From Azolla caroliniana (taxonomy: Eukaryota; Polypodiophyta), in assembly GCA_043228905.1 (NCBI GenBank), contig JBHGNT010000003.1, positions 15,500,001 to 15,564,000 of the forward strand: 64,000 bases of DNA, in the 5' to 3' direction. How positions within the stretch are numbered: the first letter of the stretch is position 1; every line of letters begins with the position of its first letter. A program made the position numbers and the translations under genes. Shown here one piece after another: positions 20,212 through 30,462 of this stretch. Below the pieces are notes generated by a model, which did not search any database, was not told the origin of the DNA, and saw only the letters and a list, made by a program, of their open reading frames with translations.

Positions 20212-21050
20212 AGAGAAGATATGTTATTCCGAGAAATTGCTCGTGTACTCCATGAGTTCGGCCACGTATACCCTCAACCCCCCTGTTATGCCTCAGAACG
20301 GAGCAAGCTTGATCATCGCAACATACGAAGGGGTCAAGGTGGATTGGCCGGTGCTGATCGCCGACAGATTGTGTGCGGCTATTGACACCATAAGAGGTAA
20401 GGAAGCTAAAGAAGGCCAGAAAATATGGCATGCGGTGGCGCAATGGCTCACCCTATTGGCGCTACCTATCGAGCCCGTCTAGACCAAGAAGTTGGGAAGA
20501 GTAACGAATGGCACCCCGAAAGCTACTTCAAAACGACATCAGTTGTAGGTAGTGAAGGAGCGCGCCATCCGGAAGCAGCCGACGGACATGCAGGAGGAGA
20601 CACCGGCACGGCCCCTGAAGAGGACACTCCGCCGACCGGTGCAGCAAGAAACGGACACCCTGGCGGCAAGAATGAATTTCGGGACTCAGGAGGAGGAAAC
20701 GGAGGAAGAACCTACGGAGCACCTCCAACGGCGGCCGACGACGAGCACTGCAGAATCAGCCGGGAAGCGTTCGAACCCACAGAAGGATGGAACGCCTTTA
20801 CCCCACACTGAGAATCCCACGCCAAGGGAGGAACCAGAACCGGTTTGGATGGAACCGGTCTCAGAAGCCCCTGCACAATAGGCAATACTGGTGGGTCAGG
20901 AAACGGTAAGCCCCGAAACGCAAGCGCCGATAAGGCATGTGCCACCTTCCTCTGTTGGCCAAGAACAAGCAGAACAAGCGCGGCTAGCCGAAACACAATT
21001 GGAACCTGAACGGCAAAGTGGTCAGCAGGCAGAGCCGGAATTGCACCAGG
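20212..21050 (+). pseudogene. Captured fragment related to the extra ORF of Gypsy B, inside Copia H integrase
   Basis: About 840 bases interrupt integrase between V-E-A-E and A-M-L-E-E-K. The text reads D-M-L-F-R-E-I-A-R-V-L-H-E-F-G, then, one frame on, VMPQNGASLIIATYEG and VDWPVLIADRLCAAIDTI. This parallels the Gypsy B extra ORF (F-F-R-E-I-A-K-F-L, M-P-K-Q-K-A-C-I-I-I-D-T-F-E-G, A-V-D). It goes on with WHAVAQWLTLLALPIEP and a long Pro/Glu/Gln-rich tail not kept in B. No LTR, poly(A) or clear target duplication was seen, so the way it was captured is unknown. The similarity is by eye at protein level. Confidence 0.55.
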
Positions 21051-21810
21051 GCAATGCTAGAGGAGAAGAGCATGCGCAAGATCTATTGGGCCGAAGCAAT
21101 CTAGATGGCCTTCTACATAGATAATCGGAGCTCTGCTTCTGGAGCAAATGTGACACCGCACGAGTTGTATTTTGGGCGAAAGCCAAATGTGGACACCTCT
21201 GGGTGTTTGGGAGCATTGCATATGTGCATATATCGGACGAGAGACGAAGGAAACTGGATGCCAAGGCCAAGAAGTGTATCTTGGTCGGCTATTCACAAAG
21301 TGCTACAAACCTTGAATGAAGCAAGTGCAAATGAGCCAGGATGTCGTCTTTGACGAGTCAGTGTCTTGGTACTCCCTTCCATCTCCAACTACCAAAGACT
21401 CTGAACCAATTACTGGGGATGAGGTCACTAAGGCTAGCTCAATTGGAGAAGGGGAGGAATCTAGACTTTTGGATCGTCTAATTTTCGTTTAGGTTAGTGG
21501 ACCGAATCCAGATTGGTTGAGCCAGGGTAGTCAATCATATGAGAAGCCGGCCAACAGCGCAGACAAACCTCTAGACTTGAGGTAGAGTTGGCCAAGAGGG
21601 TCATGAAATCGGCCAACCAAAAATTGCGTCGATCCACCACCCAAAAGAACCCTGTAATCTGCGATGAGTACAATGAATATATGGCGAAGGTGGCAGAAGT
21701 GCATGAGTCGGAGAGCTACGCAAAGGCGGCGAATGACACAAATTGGCGCGCCGCAATGGAGGAAGAGATCCACGCATCATAAGCTTGATTGGTGGCAAAG
21801 GGCTACGTGT
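21051..21810 (+). pseudogene. Copia H integrase end and linker
   Basis: Text continues EKSMRKIYWAEA, HELYFGRKPNV, frame-shifted I-L-V-G-Y, then the linker with RRSTTQKNPVICDEYNEYMA and ANDTNWRAAMEEEIHAS. It stops inside RT at L-V-A-K-G-Y, where Gypsy I's LTR begins. Between A-S and L-V-A-K about 40 codons of RT have been deleted. Confidence 0.7.
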
Positions 21811-22739
21811 TGTCGTGAAGTATGAAAGCTTCACATTAAAAGTATACAAAAAGATAAATACGTAACTAAAATAAAATATATCTTAATATTGTTTTATAAA
21901 GGTAATATTCAAAACACACTATGGTAATATTATACATTATATGTAGAGGCAAATAAAACATATATATTATATTACATGGGCAAGAGAAGACTTGAACCAA
22001 CAACCTCCACATTATGAACCTCAAAGCCTACCATTTAGCCAATACTGATTATATGTGAAACAAAATGTCTTGTTTTATTTGAAGTAGCATTGCATAGTCT
22101 AAACCATGTAATGTACTACATGTGCACCATATAACACACATGCAAGAGCCCTCTTTGCATGTGTGACATATGGCCCACATGCAAAACCATCCCCTTCCTA
22201 TAAAAGGAGAAGGGAGTGTTGTCACGCGGATCAAGGAATAGATCAATATCAAGAGAACTATATTATGTATATCAATAGAATCAAATAGAGTTATGTTGTA
22301 AGAGATATCACAATAGAGAAAGAAGAAAAGAAGTCAATATACAAGAGAAGCTCTAAGTTGGCGGTTGTGGTGCTCAACTCTCAACAAAAAGGGTGGAGGT
22401 TCGAGTCTTATCTCATTGAAAGATAGAAGAGAAGATTGTGGTCTACTATCAAGAAAGAGAAGAGTGATAGAAGCGAAGATTGTGGTTTACCTTGTGAGAC
22501 AAAGTTCGAATTTAACAATGCTCGCAACTATTTTGTAACTCTTTCATCAAATAATTATAAATCTCTTTTATTGCTTCAATTATCATTCTATATCCTGTCT
22601 TGTCATATCTTGTTGATCACTATTTATCTATTTCTACTCTTTCGTCTCTTCCGTCCAAAATCCCAATGATTCCTTGCTCACTTTCACGTTATCTTCTGTC
22701 TACGCAACGCTACGCTTCTAGGCGAGCCACGCCACGACA
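21811..22739 (+). repeat. 5' LTR of Gypsy I
   Basis: 929 bp, TGTCGTGAAG to CCACGACA. A TATA box, CTATAAAAGG, is at about 22,197-22,206. An antisense tRNA-like module is at 21,979-22,043: on the minus strand it has an A-box-like TGGCTAAATGG and a B-box-like GGTTCAAGTCT. Confidence 0.9.
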
Positions 22740-22744
22740 CAATT

Positions 22745-22760
22745 TGGTGAACCCGACGTG
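22745..22760 (+). promoter_or_regulatory. Primer-binding site of Gypsy I
   Basis: TGGTGAACCCGACGTG starts five bases after the 5' LTR. The TGG start matches the complement of a tRNA 3' CCA end. The tRNA species is not assigned. Confidence 0.6.
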
Positions 22761-22806
22761 AAACGGGGAAGTAGAAGAGACATCTAAAGTAAAGATCAAC
22801 ATCAAC

Positions 22807-24000
22807 ATGGCAAGTACGAGTACAATGGATCCGGTAAGGTTGTTTATTGAAAAATTGAATCAAGATCAATGATTTAATGGCTTACGAGAAGTCCGAGAGA
22901 AGATTGGTGTGTTTGATGGCACAAATATCTCAAAGTATGTCGATATATATTATGATGAAATGGAAATATTTGGCGTGAATGATGTCAATGTGATAGCAAA
23001 CTTTTATAAATTAGTGGACATGGAATTAAGAGATAGAATTCATGAAATACAAGCATTGCATAGTTTGGATTGGAATGCATTCAAAGAAGCACTTGTGTCT
23101 GCATATTCTCGTGAGGATTTCTCTCGAGTTACTATGCGTTCATTCCATGAATGGATCTTAAAAGAAGATAAAGGGTTATCTGTGGCTGACACAAAAAAAG
23201 AGTTTGATAGATTATATGGACACTTAAAGCCAGAAGAAAGAAATTCTTTGTCTTGGCAAAAGATTGCTTTATTTTTGCAGGCAGTTGACAAGAGATATAG
23301 AAAAGAATCAATGGAATTTATGCTTGAAGTACCAAATACCGAGGATGGTATAACTGTAAATTGGAATGAGGTAACAAATTCTTGTAATAAATTTATGAAA
23401 AGAATGCAAAGGAATGGTGCAATGCTACAAATACCACATGTGGGAATCACGAATCGGCTTGAGCAAAACATCGAAGTTCAAAGACTTGGTTGAGAACCAT
23501 CACATGAAATGGTCCATCAACCACGAGAAATGATCGAAACTAAGAGGGAGACTTTGCTTGATGATTTAGTTCAAAGTATGAATGATTTAACAATTAAAGT
23601 GGCAAAGCTTGAGAATGGTCAAACTTCAAGGTCAAGGGAACCATTTAGACCTCGATGCATGTGGTGTGATAGTCTCGAACATTGATTACATGATTGTGCG
23701 GAATATAAAGACATGGAAAATCGAGACTTGGTCTATTGGAAAAATGGTAACATTTACTTAACTGAAACTAGAAGGCCACTTACAAAGAATTTTGGTGATG
23801 GCGGTGTTAAGGTTAAGTTTGAAGAAGCTGAAGCAAAGAAGGCTTTTGCAATGTACTACTCGGCAATGGCAGGAATGTGTCTGATGACACGCAATACCGA
23901 TCATCATTCTGGAGAAGGTTGTAAGTTCCGCACAGAAACAAAAACTGAAGATGGAAGACCTTCGTGTTGTTGGGGATTCTGTAAGGAAAAACACTGAATG
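22807..24000 (+). pseudogene. Gypsy I Gag
   Basis: An ATG at 22,807 starts M-A-S-T-S-T-M-D-P-V; a TGA at about 22,870 interrupts, then a 194-codon open stretch (22,909-23,493) follows: VFDGTNISKYVDIYYDEME, IHEIQALHSLDWNAFKEAL and SVADTKKEFDRLYGHLKPEE. This is the capsid-like part. A zinc knuckle at about 23,663-23,703 reads C-M-W-C-D-S-L-E-H-stop-L-H-D-C, so a TGA sits inside it. The next open piece is 23,713-23,876 in the same frame. Further stops follow. It is read as an inactive Gag of a Gypsy lineage distinct from B and E. Confidence 0.7.
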
Positions 24001-24148
24001 TAATGTTCCGGTAGATGCTATGACAGTATATGCTTAGATGGTAGAACACCAAGAGCATGAGGTGATAGTGGAAGAAAAAAGGAAAAGGCCAAATGATGAG
24101 ATTGGCTCGACAAAAAATCATGAAACAAGAGAAAGAAAAAGAAAATAG

Positions 24149-24844
24149 ATGGACGCAAAAGTCGAGAAAGGTAAATCTGGTCCGTCATTCAAAATAATGT
24201 CTGATATTGAAAAGAATACTGATTTAAAGAAAATTTTAGAAACAAGAATACTAGACAGTCAAGTAGAATTTATACTAAAAGAAGTGTTAGGTATTGAAAA
24301 AAAAGAATTTCATGATGAAATAATTGATATTGTGCGAAGAAAGAAGCAAGTAAATGAGCAGGTTAAAGAGACAAATATGAAGGTGGCATATGAAGTGGTG
24401 AGCAACGAGTCAAACAATATCGTTGTTGACTCTCAACATGCATCAACCTCAATGATAAGTTCAATAGATGCAAGAAGCCACTACTCTCGCAAATGTTGGG
24501 CAAGAGCGACTACGGAACATCATGTGAAGATTGGAGATGTTCCCGACCCGGTGATGGCAATTATTGATCATGGTTCTGAAATAAATATAATGAGTGCTGA
24601 TTTTTATAAGATAGGTAGATGGCCAATTGCTACTGAGCATGCAGTCACCGAAGATTTATTTGGTGCATGCCCAAATGTAAAGGTTACTATTGGTGATATA
24701 GAGGTAGATCAACATTTCTTTGTGCAGGAAGGATCTACCTATCCAATAATCTTGGGGCAACCATACATCACAACGGTACGGATGGAGACCAAAGTCCTCG
24801 ACAATCGTTCTGGCTATGCGAAGATTCGAAGCCAAGATGGATGA
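24149..24844 (+). CDS. Gypsy I aspartic protease region
   Basis: A 231-codon open frame with a lysine-rich first half (IVRRKKQVNEQVKETNMK) and a retropepsin-like second half. DPVMAIIDHGSEINIMSADF carries the catalytic aspartate as D-H-G-S, where D-S/T/N-G is usual. The C-terminal Ile/Leu-rich strand reads YPIILGQPYITTVR. It probably belonged to one Gag-protease polyprotein with the region upstream, from which stops near 24,036 and 24,148 separate it. The RT that normally follows is absent; only about 175 bases lie between this frame and Gypsy E2. Confidence 0.65.
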   Translation: MDAKVEKGKSGPSFKIMSDIEKNTDLKKILETRILDSQVEFILKEVLGIEKKEFHDEIIDIVRRKKQVNEQVKETNMKVAYEVVSNESNNIVVDSQHASTSMISSIDARSHYSRKCWARATTEHHVKIGDVPDPVMAIIDHGSEINIMSADFYKIGRWPIATEHAVTEDLFGACPNVKVTIGDIEVDQHFFVQEGSTYPIILGQPYITTVRMETKVLDNRSGYAKIRSQDG

Positions 24845-25021
24845 AAAACTGTACAATTTATGACAGTTCGTCCCAATCATGAGAGGAACAAGGTAGACCT
24901 TCAAGATCATTTGATACCAAAAGAATGTGGTACCTGGAAAGAGAATAAAACTTTTTAAGAAAAGGTTCTAGCTTGAACCTCCTTCAATAGATCAACATAA
25001 AGATGAAAGATAGTGGCACAT

Positions 25022-25477
25022 TATTAGAGATCTAGGTACTAAAATAAGCTTAAGATAAGGATAAACTAATGATAGATAGAAAGGAGAAAGAAAAAGAAGG
25101 GTGCCGATCCACCCGACCACCCTCGAGCGAAGGGATCGAGACGGACTCGAGCCTCGATCGGCGTCCCATACCACCGCCGTGGCGTCGAGTCGTACCTGGT
25201 GTTGGCGCGCTCGCTACAAGAGTTGACCCACCACAAGAGCAGAGTCTCGATGTAGTAAAAAAGATGATCAAATGAGGGTAGCTAGGCCTCTTATTTATAG
25301 CGATACCCAAGGCCCCCAGGCAAGTTCACACTTTACCTAATGGGTTGTCTCAATCCCGAGGATTAAAAGTAATCCTCCCCTTCTTTACACTCTCGTTTAA
25401 CCCTCACACTTATCCACGTGTATAGAATACTACGGTAAATTCTCACGAAGGGATATTATATGGTCATGCCCGTAACA
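25022..25477 (-). repeat. 3' LTR of Gypsy E2
   Basis: 456 bp, TGTTACGGGCATGACC to ATCTCTAATA on the minus strand, the same length as the 3' LTR of E1. The purine tract AAAGAAGGGGAGTA precedes it. Confidence 0.9.
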
Positions 25478-25489
25478 TACTCCCCTTCT

Positions 25490-25951
25490 TTAAAACCGTG
25501 GGGCTAACTTAGCGCACTTACTCGTAGACAATGTCTTAGAATTGTGAGGTACACGTAAAAATACCTTATGTCCAGGGTTGAATACACGAGGTTGCCTATA
25601 ATGGCGCCATGTTTTGAGCGCATGTATAACTGCAAATAATTCCTTTTCTTGAACGGTATACCGACATTGAGCAGAATCAAGTTTCTTACTCTCGAATGCT
25701 ATTGGTTTACCATCTTGATACAAGACAACACCTATAGCATAATCGCTTGCATTGGTTTCAACCTCAAAAGGTTTTGAAGGATCAGGTAATAGAAGTGAAG
25801 GAGCTTTGCAAACCAGGTCCTTGAGTTCCTTAAAGGCGAGGTCTAGTGTAGCATTCCACACAATAGGTTTTGTAGACTTACGCATTTGACCTTTTAAAAG
25901 ATTAGTAAACGGCGTCGTCAATTGGGAGTAATTACGAAGAGACTTTTGCAA
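25490..25951 (-). pseudogene. Gypsy E2 RNase H fused to integrase tail
   Basis: An open frame: LRNYSQLTTPFTNLLKGQ, FEVETNASDYAIGVVLYQDG and YTVQEKELFAVIHALKTWRH, then directly YRQPRVFNPGHKVFLRVPHN and KLAPRF. The residues between (end of RNase H and nearly all of integrase, present in E1) are gone. RNase H has D-A-S changed to N-A-S at the first catalytic aspartate (E-T-N-A-S). Confidence 0.85.
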
Positions 25952-26005
25952 AAACCCGACAAAACCAAGGAATGATCGAAATTCTCGAATATTCCGAAGA
26001 GTGTG

Positions 26006-26881
26006 CTAAAGCTTGATTTTCTCAATGCGAGAAGGATCAATTTCAACTCCTTGTTGGGTTATGAGATGTCCAAGATAAGTAATTGATTTCTTGAAGAACT
26101 CACATTTTGAGATCTTCGCATAAAACTGTTTGTCACGCAATGTTTGTAAAACAAAGCGGACATGTCTAGCAGGTTCTTTTAATGTACGGCTATAAACTAA
26201 AATATCATGCAAGAAAATAACGACAAATTTTCCAAGTTGTTCTCGGAAAATGTGATTCATTTCTTGTTGAAAAGTAGCCGGAGCATTGGTCAAACCAAAA
26301 GGCATAACCAAAAACTCGTAATGGGCACAACCCGTACGAAATGCCGTTTTAGGAACATCGTCCTCACTTATTCGTATTTGATGGTAGCCAGTACGGAGAT
26401 CAAGTCTCGTAAAATACTGAGCTCCCTGGAGACGGTCAATTAGATTGTTAACCCAGGGTAATGGGTACGAATTCTTGATCGTCACTTTATTTAACCGTTG
26501 GTAATTAATACACATACGCCATGTGGCCTCTTTCTTTTTGACCAAGAGAACTGGTGCACCCCATGGAGATTTACTATAACGTATATAACCCATTCGTAAA
26601 TAGTCCTTGAGTTGCTTAGATACGTCATCTTCTTCGGATCGACTTAAGCGATACGGAGGTATACTTATTGGTGCAACACTAGGTACAATATCTATACGAT
26701 GGTCTATATTACGTTTAGGAGGTAACCCATAAGGTAGTTCACTTGGAAAAACATCATGAAAATCATTTAAGATTTCATCAAGTTGTTGTTCAAAATATGT
26801 TAATTGAACCGAGACATTATCGATATTATAAATGTGAATGTCCGGATCAAATACACAATAAAATAGAGTAGAACAAGACAA
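26006..26881 (-). pseudogene. Gypsy E2 reverse transcriptase with damaged catalytic site
   Basis: A 291-codon open frame covers the RT fingers, palm and thumb: [73 protein letters not shown], then [12 protein letters not shown]. The first aspartate of the F-L-D-D pair is histidine, which should abolish activity; E1 has the intact pair. The stretch between 26,882 and 27,136 is the protease-RT linker with stops. Confidence 0.85.
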
Positions 26882-27136
26882 CTCAAATATTGATGGACAC
26901 TAGGAAACAATCGAGAGGGATTGTTTTTTTACACATTGAATAAAATGAGTAGAATCGTTTAGTACAAATGTAATTGAATGATGAACCCAATCAATAGATA
27001 AAGAAGAGCTTTTATTATAGAACCAGGGATAACCCAGTATTACATCGGTGGTACAAAGATTCATTACATGGAAGTCTACTTCCTCTATATAAGTATCTAT
27101 AGAAATTCCTAATGAATGAATCGCCCCGTTGATGTA

Positions 27137-28265
27137 TTATACTCTTCCATCAGCTAAGTGAACCGTGTAGGTGTGATCACTTACGGTGGGTTGGATTCCC
27201 CATATCTGAACCAAACGATCATTCACAAAATTGTGTGAGCTTCCCGAATCAAATAAAAATTGTACGGGAGATCCATTGATATACCCGTTTGCACGTAGTA
27301 AATCATTGGGACCCAATACATATTGAGGGAAAGAACATTGACAATTACTTAAATGATGTGTATAGACCTGAAGGACATTAGGAATCTGACATTTATTGTC
27401 TGCAGCTTTAGCTTTCTTGTCGTGCTCTTTCCATTGGAGCTTTCGACATTGATCTTTTGTAGGACCCTTCTTTTTGCAGAATACGCAAAAAGGATGTTGT
27501 CGCTTACAATCGCGATCCATGAATTCGTTGGGTGTCTTGCGTTTCCCAACGAATTGCGACTGGTTAGTCTCGGGCGCTTCGTTGGGTTTGTTGTGGTCCT
27601 TCTTCGAAGTGTGTTGATAGCGAAGAACTATTTCAATGGCCTCTTCGAAGGATTTTGGATCCTTATCGTGCACTATCCAGTGATATTCCGAATTGGGGAT
27701 GCCATTGACAAAACAAGTTATCAACCAATTGTCCCCTTCTAGACCCGATTTTTGGATTTGGGTTCTAGCATGGTGAACATAGTCTTCTAGCGAGGAAAAT
27801 TTCCTGCTAGAGAGGTTCATTAAAGCTTGTGCTGCCTCGGTTCGAGAGGGAGGTTGCAGAAATTGGCCCTTAAAGACCGTGACAAAATCTGTCCAGGTAT
27901 CGAGCAATTTCCCGATAGTACGGAGCCCACGCCACCAGGCGGCGGCCGACATATGCAATCTTCGTTCTATCTAGCGTGGGATAGAGCTCAAAATGAGACT
28001 CCCATCGTCCCAACCATGTGTAGATTGCTTCTTCGGTTCTTTCCTTTCTGTCTCCCGTAAATGGCTTAACGACAAATGATGGTTCACCTTGTCGCTCATC
28101 AGGTCTATTAGTCTCACGTTGTAGACTAATGACACATGCCTCAAGAACACTCTGAGATTGCCGAAGTTCGGTTATTTGTTGAGCGGTGAAACTAAGGTAT
28201 TGGGTTATTTGTGCCAGGAAGATTCCCTTGAGTTCCTTCCGCTTGACCGGATGACATCGGGTCAT
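27137..28265 (-). pseudogene. Gypsy E2 Gag and aspartic protease
   Basis: Gag starts at ATG 28,263-28,265 (M-T-R-C-H-P) with a coiled-coil-like N-terminus and FVVKPFTGDRKERTEEAIY, then changes frame near 27,950 and continues MHMSAAAWWRGLRTIGKLL, KGQFLQPPSRTEAAQALMN. The zinc knuckle is C-V-F-C-K-K-K-G-P-T-K-D-Q-C: the histidine is proline. The protease follows at about 27,275-27,140 with VQFLFDSGSSHNFVNDRLV. One frameshift and the lost zinc ligand make it defective, though the protease motif is sound. Confidence 0.8.
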
Positions 28266-29956
28266 TAATTTGAGCCATTAAAGATTATTTCTGGAAAAGA
28301 AATAGGATAAGGTCAGAGAGATAGTCATAACATCATGTCGTGATGTAAACATATCATGGGCAAACATTAATCGATATCATGATCTCACGTTAATACCCCT
28401 CTAGACGTATGAGATGAGGTTCAAGATCAGGTTACTATGGTAACACAAAGGTGTTTTAAAAACCATGGGGGTGACAATTTAATGTCTTTCCCTGATCTCT
28501 ATATCGATTTTTTCATGGTAGCTCCCCGAGGCTCAACCATGTATGTTCGTGTCATGAGTAGTTTATACACGAAAAAAATGTTAACTATAAACTATGTTTC
28601 TTTGCCCACATATGTGGTTTCGGCTCTTTAAGTCCTATTATGAGGACCCCAAGGTGCACTTAGACCTTAAGTCTAAACATGTGTTATAGTCATATGTATC
28701 AAGGATGTTGTATGGTCTTGGTCATATTTGAACTCAAGACCTCGAGAACAAATACATTAAACACTTGAGCCAACCAAGTAAGTTGCTCTTCTCGAATGCT
28801 TAATGTTTGATGCGTATAAGAGATATGCGAGGCATTTGATCATATATGATTTTTTTTAAAAGAACATATATGTCAAGGGTCCTTATTTCGCCCTCATTTA
28901 CCAAAACTATGTTGGTACGTTACCTAACCTCAAGTCTCGTAATTACGATGGCATACGCCAAAGTGCAACCTAATGGTCAAGACAAATGAGCCCTCGTTTC
29001 GTAGTAGGCCCACGTGGCCCATCACATGGTCACGTCATTACGAATGCCTCTCGTAAGAACGAGCTCATGGTGGCATCGTATCCATGTAACGAGGGAGGGA
29101 TGTTGGATACGTGTGTCATTGGAGCGACCTCACTTGAAGTGGGTCAAGCCCTACGTACTCAACATCATTGTGGCTATAGGTGTTTCTTTATGTAACAAAA
29201 TGGAGGTCATCAACGGGGTTGTCAACAATCAAAAATTGTTGAAAAGGGGATGGTGACATCGCCATTCTCACAAAAATGTGAGGACGACCACCAACATCCT
29301 TTTCCCGACAAGGACAACTTTCGATATAATCACGTAATAACGAATATACACATATGTTTACTTATCACATATATATGATCAAATACGTATATATGTGACC
29401 ACATATGCCTATATTAAACATATCGTTATATTAAATAGCCACAAATGATGTGATCGAGATACGTAATCGAGGTATATACCTCTACGCACACGAAACATCC
29501 ACAAATAAGAGATCATCGTAATACGAAATTGAGGTATTGACCTCTTACGCATACGAGACCAAACGCACATCCTTTACAACAAATTAAGGTATTAAACTTA
29601 TATGCAAACGTAACATATGTTCGTGAACGTAATACGTAATTGAGGTATTAACCTCGTACACATACGACACTCATCACATAGTATTTATATGTCAAACGAG
29701 GTATTGACCTCATGCACATATGTAAACATTTTAGAAAATCAATTAAAGACCACTACAACATCATTGAATTAATGAAAAAAGATGACATATAAACTAAACA
29801 CATGATTAGATGGGAGAAGAGAGAATAGAAAAAAAAATTTACGGAAAGAGTTACCGAAGTTCTTTGTTGATTGTTGTCTGGATCAAGGCCGACCACACAT
29901 CGATCGATCACCATCAATCAAAAGACAAAAGACAAACAAAGAAACATTAGTACATA
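28266..29956 (-). other. Leader of Gypsy E2, with an array of short dyads
   Basis: This 1.7-kb stretch between the primer site and Gag has no long open frame. Five dyads lie at 29,469-29,482, 29,531-29,544, 29,586-29,599, 29,642-29,655 and 29,698-29,711; four read GAGGTAT-TACCTC or GAGGTATT(A/G)ACCTC and one is decayed. Spacing is 55-62 bases. An antisense tRNA-like stretch (TTGAACTCAAGACC) is near 28,730-28,805. Confidence 0.65.
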
Positions 29957-29968
29957 GCTCTAATACCA
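29957..29968 (-). promoter_or_regulatory. Primer-binding site of Gypsy E2 (tRNA-iMet type)
   Basis: TGGTATTAGAGC on the minus strand, one base from the common plant TGGTATCAGAGC, two bases after the 5' LTR. Confidence 0.75.
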
Positions 29969-29970
29969 AA

Positions 29971-30425
29971 TATTAGAGATCTAGATACTAAAGTAAGCTT
30001 AAGATAAGGATAAACTAATGATAGATAGAAAGGAGAAAGAGAAAGAAGGGTGTCGATCCACCCGACCACCCCCGAGCGAAGGGATCGAGATGGACTCGAG
30101 CCTCGATCGGCGTCCCATACCACCGTCCTGGCGTCGAGTCGTACCTGGTGTTGGCGCGCTCGCTACAAGAGTTGACCCACCACAAGAGCAGAGTCTCAAT
30201 GTAGTCAAAAGATGATCAAATGAGGGTAGCTAGGCCTCTTATTTATAGCAATACCCAAGGCTCCCAGGCAAGTTCACACTTGACCGAATGGGTTGTCTCA
30301 ATCCCGAGGATTAAAAGTAATCCTCCCCTTCTTTACACTCTCGTTTAACCCTCACACTTATCCACGTGTATAGAATACTACGGTAAATTCTCACAACGGG
30401 ATATTATATGGTCATGCCCGTAACA
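29971..30425 (-). repeat. 5' LTR of Gypsy E2
   Basis: 455 bp, matching 25,022-25,477 throughout with few changes. It lacks the 77-bp promoter duplication seen in E1. The minus-strand TATA box TATAAATA lies near 30,239-30,246. Confidence 0.9.
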
Positions 30426-30462
30426 CACATGCTGGAGGATGTGCATGTCTAGAGGGGGTGGA

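Larger units (their letters stand above)
25022..30425 (-). mobile_element. Gypsy E2: Gag-protease-RT copy lacking integrase
   Basis: LTRs are 25,022-25,477 (3') and 29,971-30,425 (5'), the same family as E1. CACAT flanks both sides (25,017-25,021 and 30,426-30,430). The primer site TGGTATTAGAGC is at 29,957-29,968 on the minus strand, two bases from the LTR. Internal order is a 1.7-kb leader, Gag, protease, RT, RNase H; then a deletion joins RNase H (L-K-T-W-R-H) to the integrase tail (Y-R-Q-P-R-V-F-N-P-G). A second deletion joins that tail to the purine tract. E1 and E2 thus have complementary losses. Confidence 0.9.
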
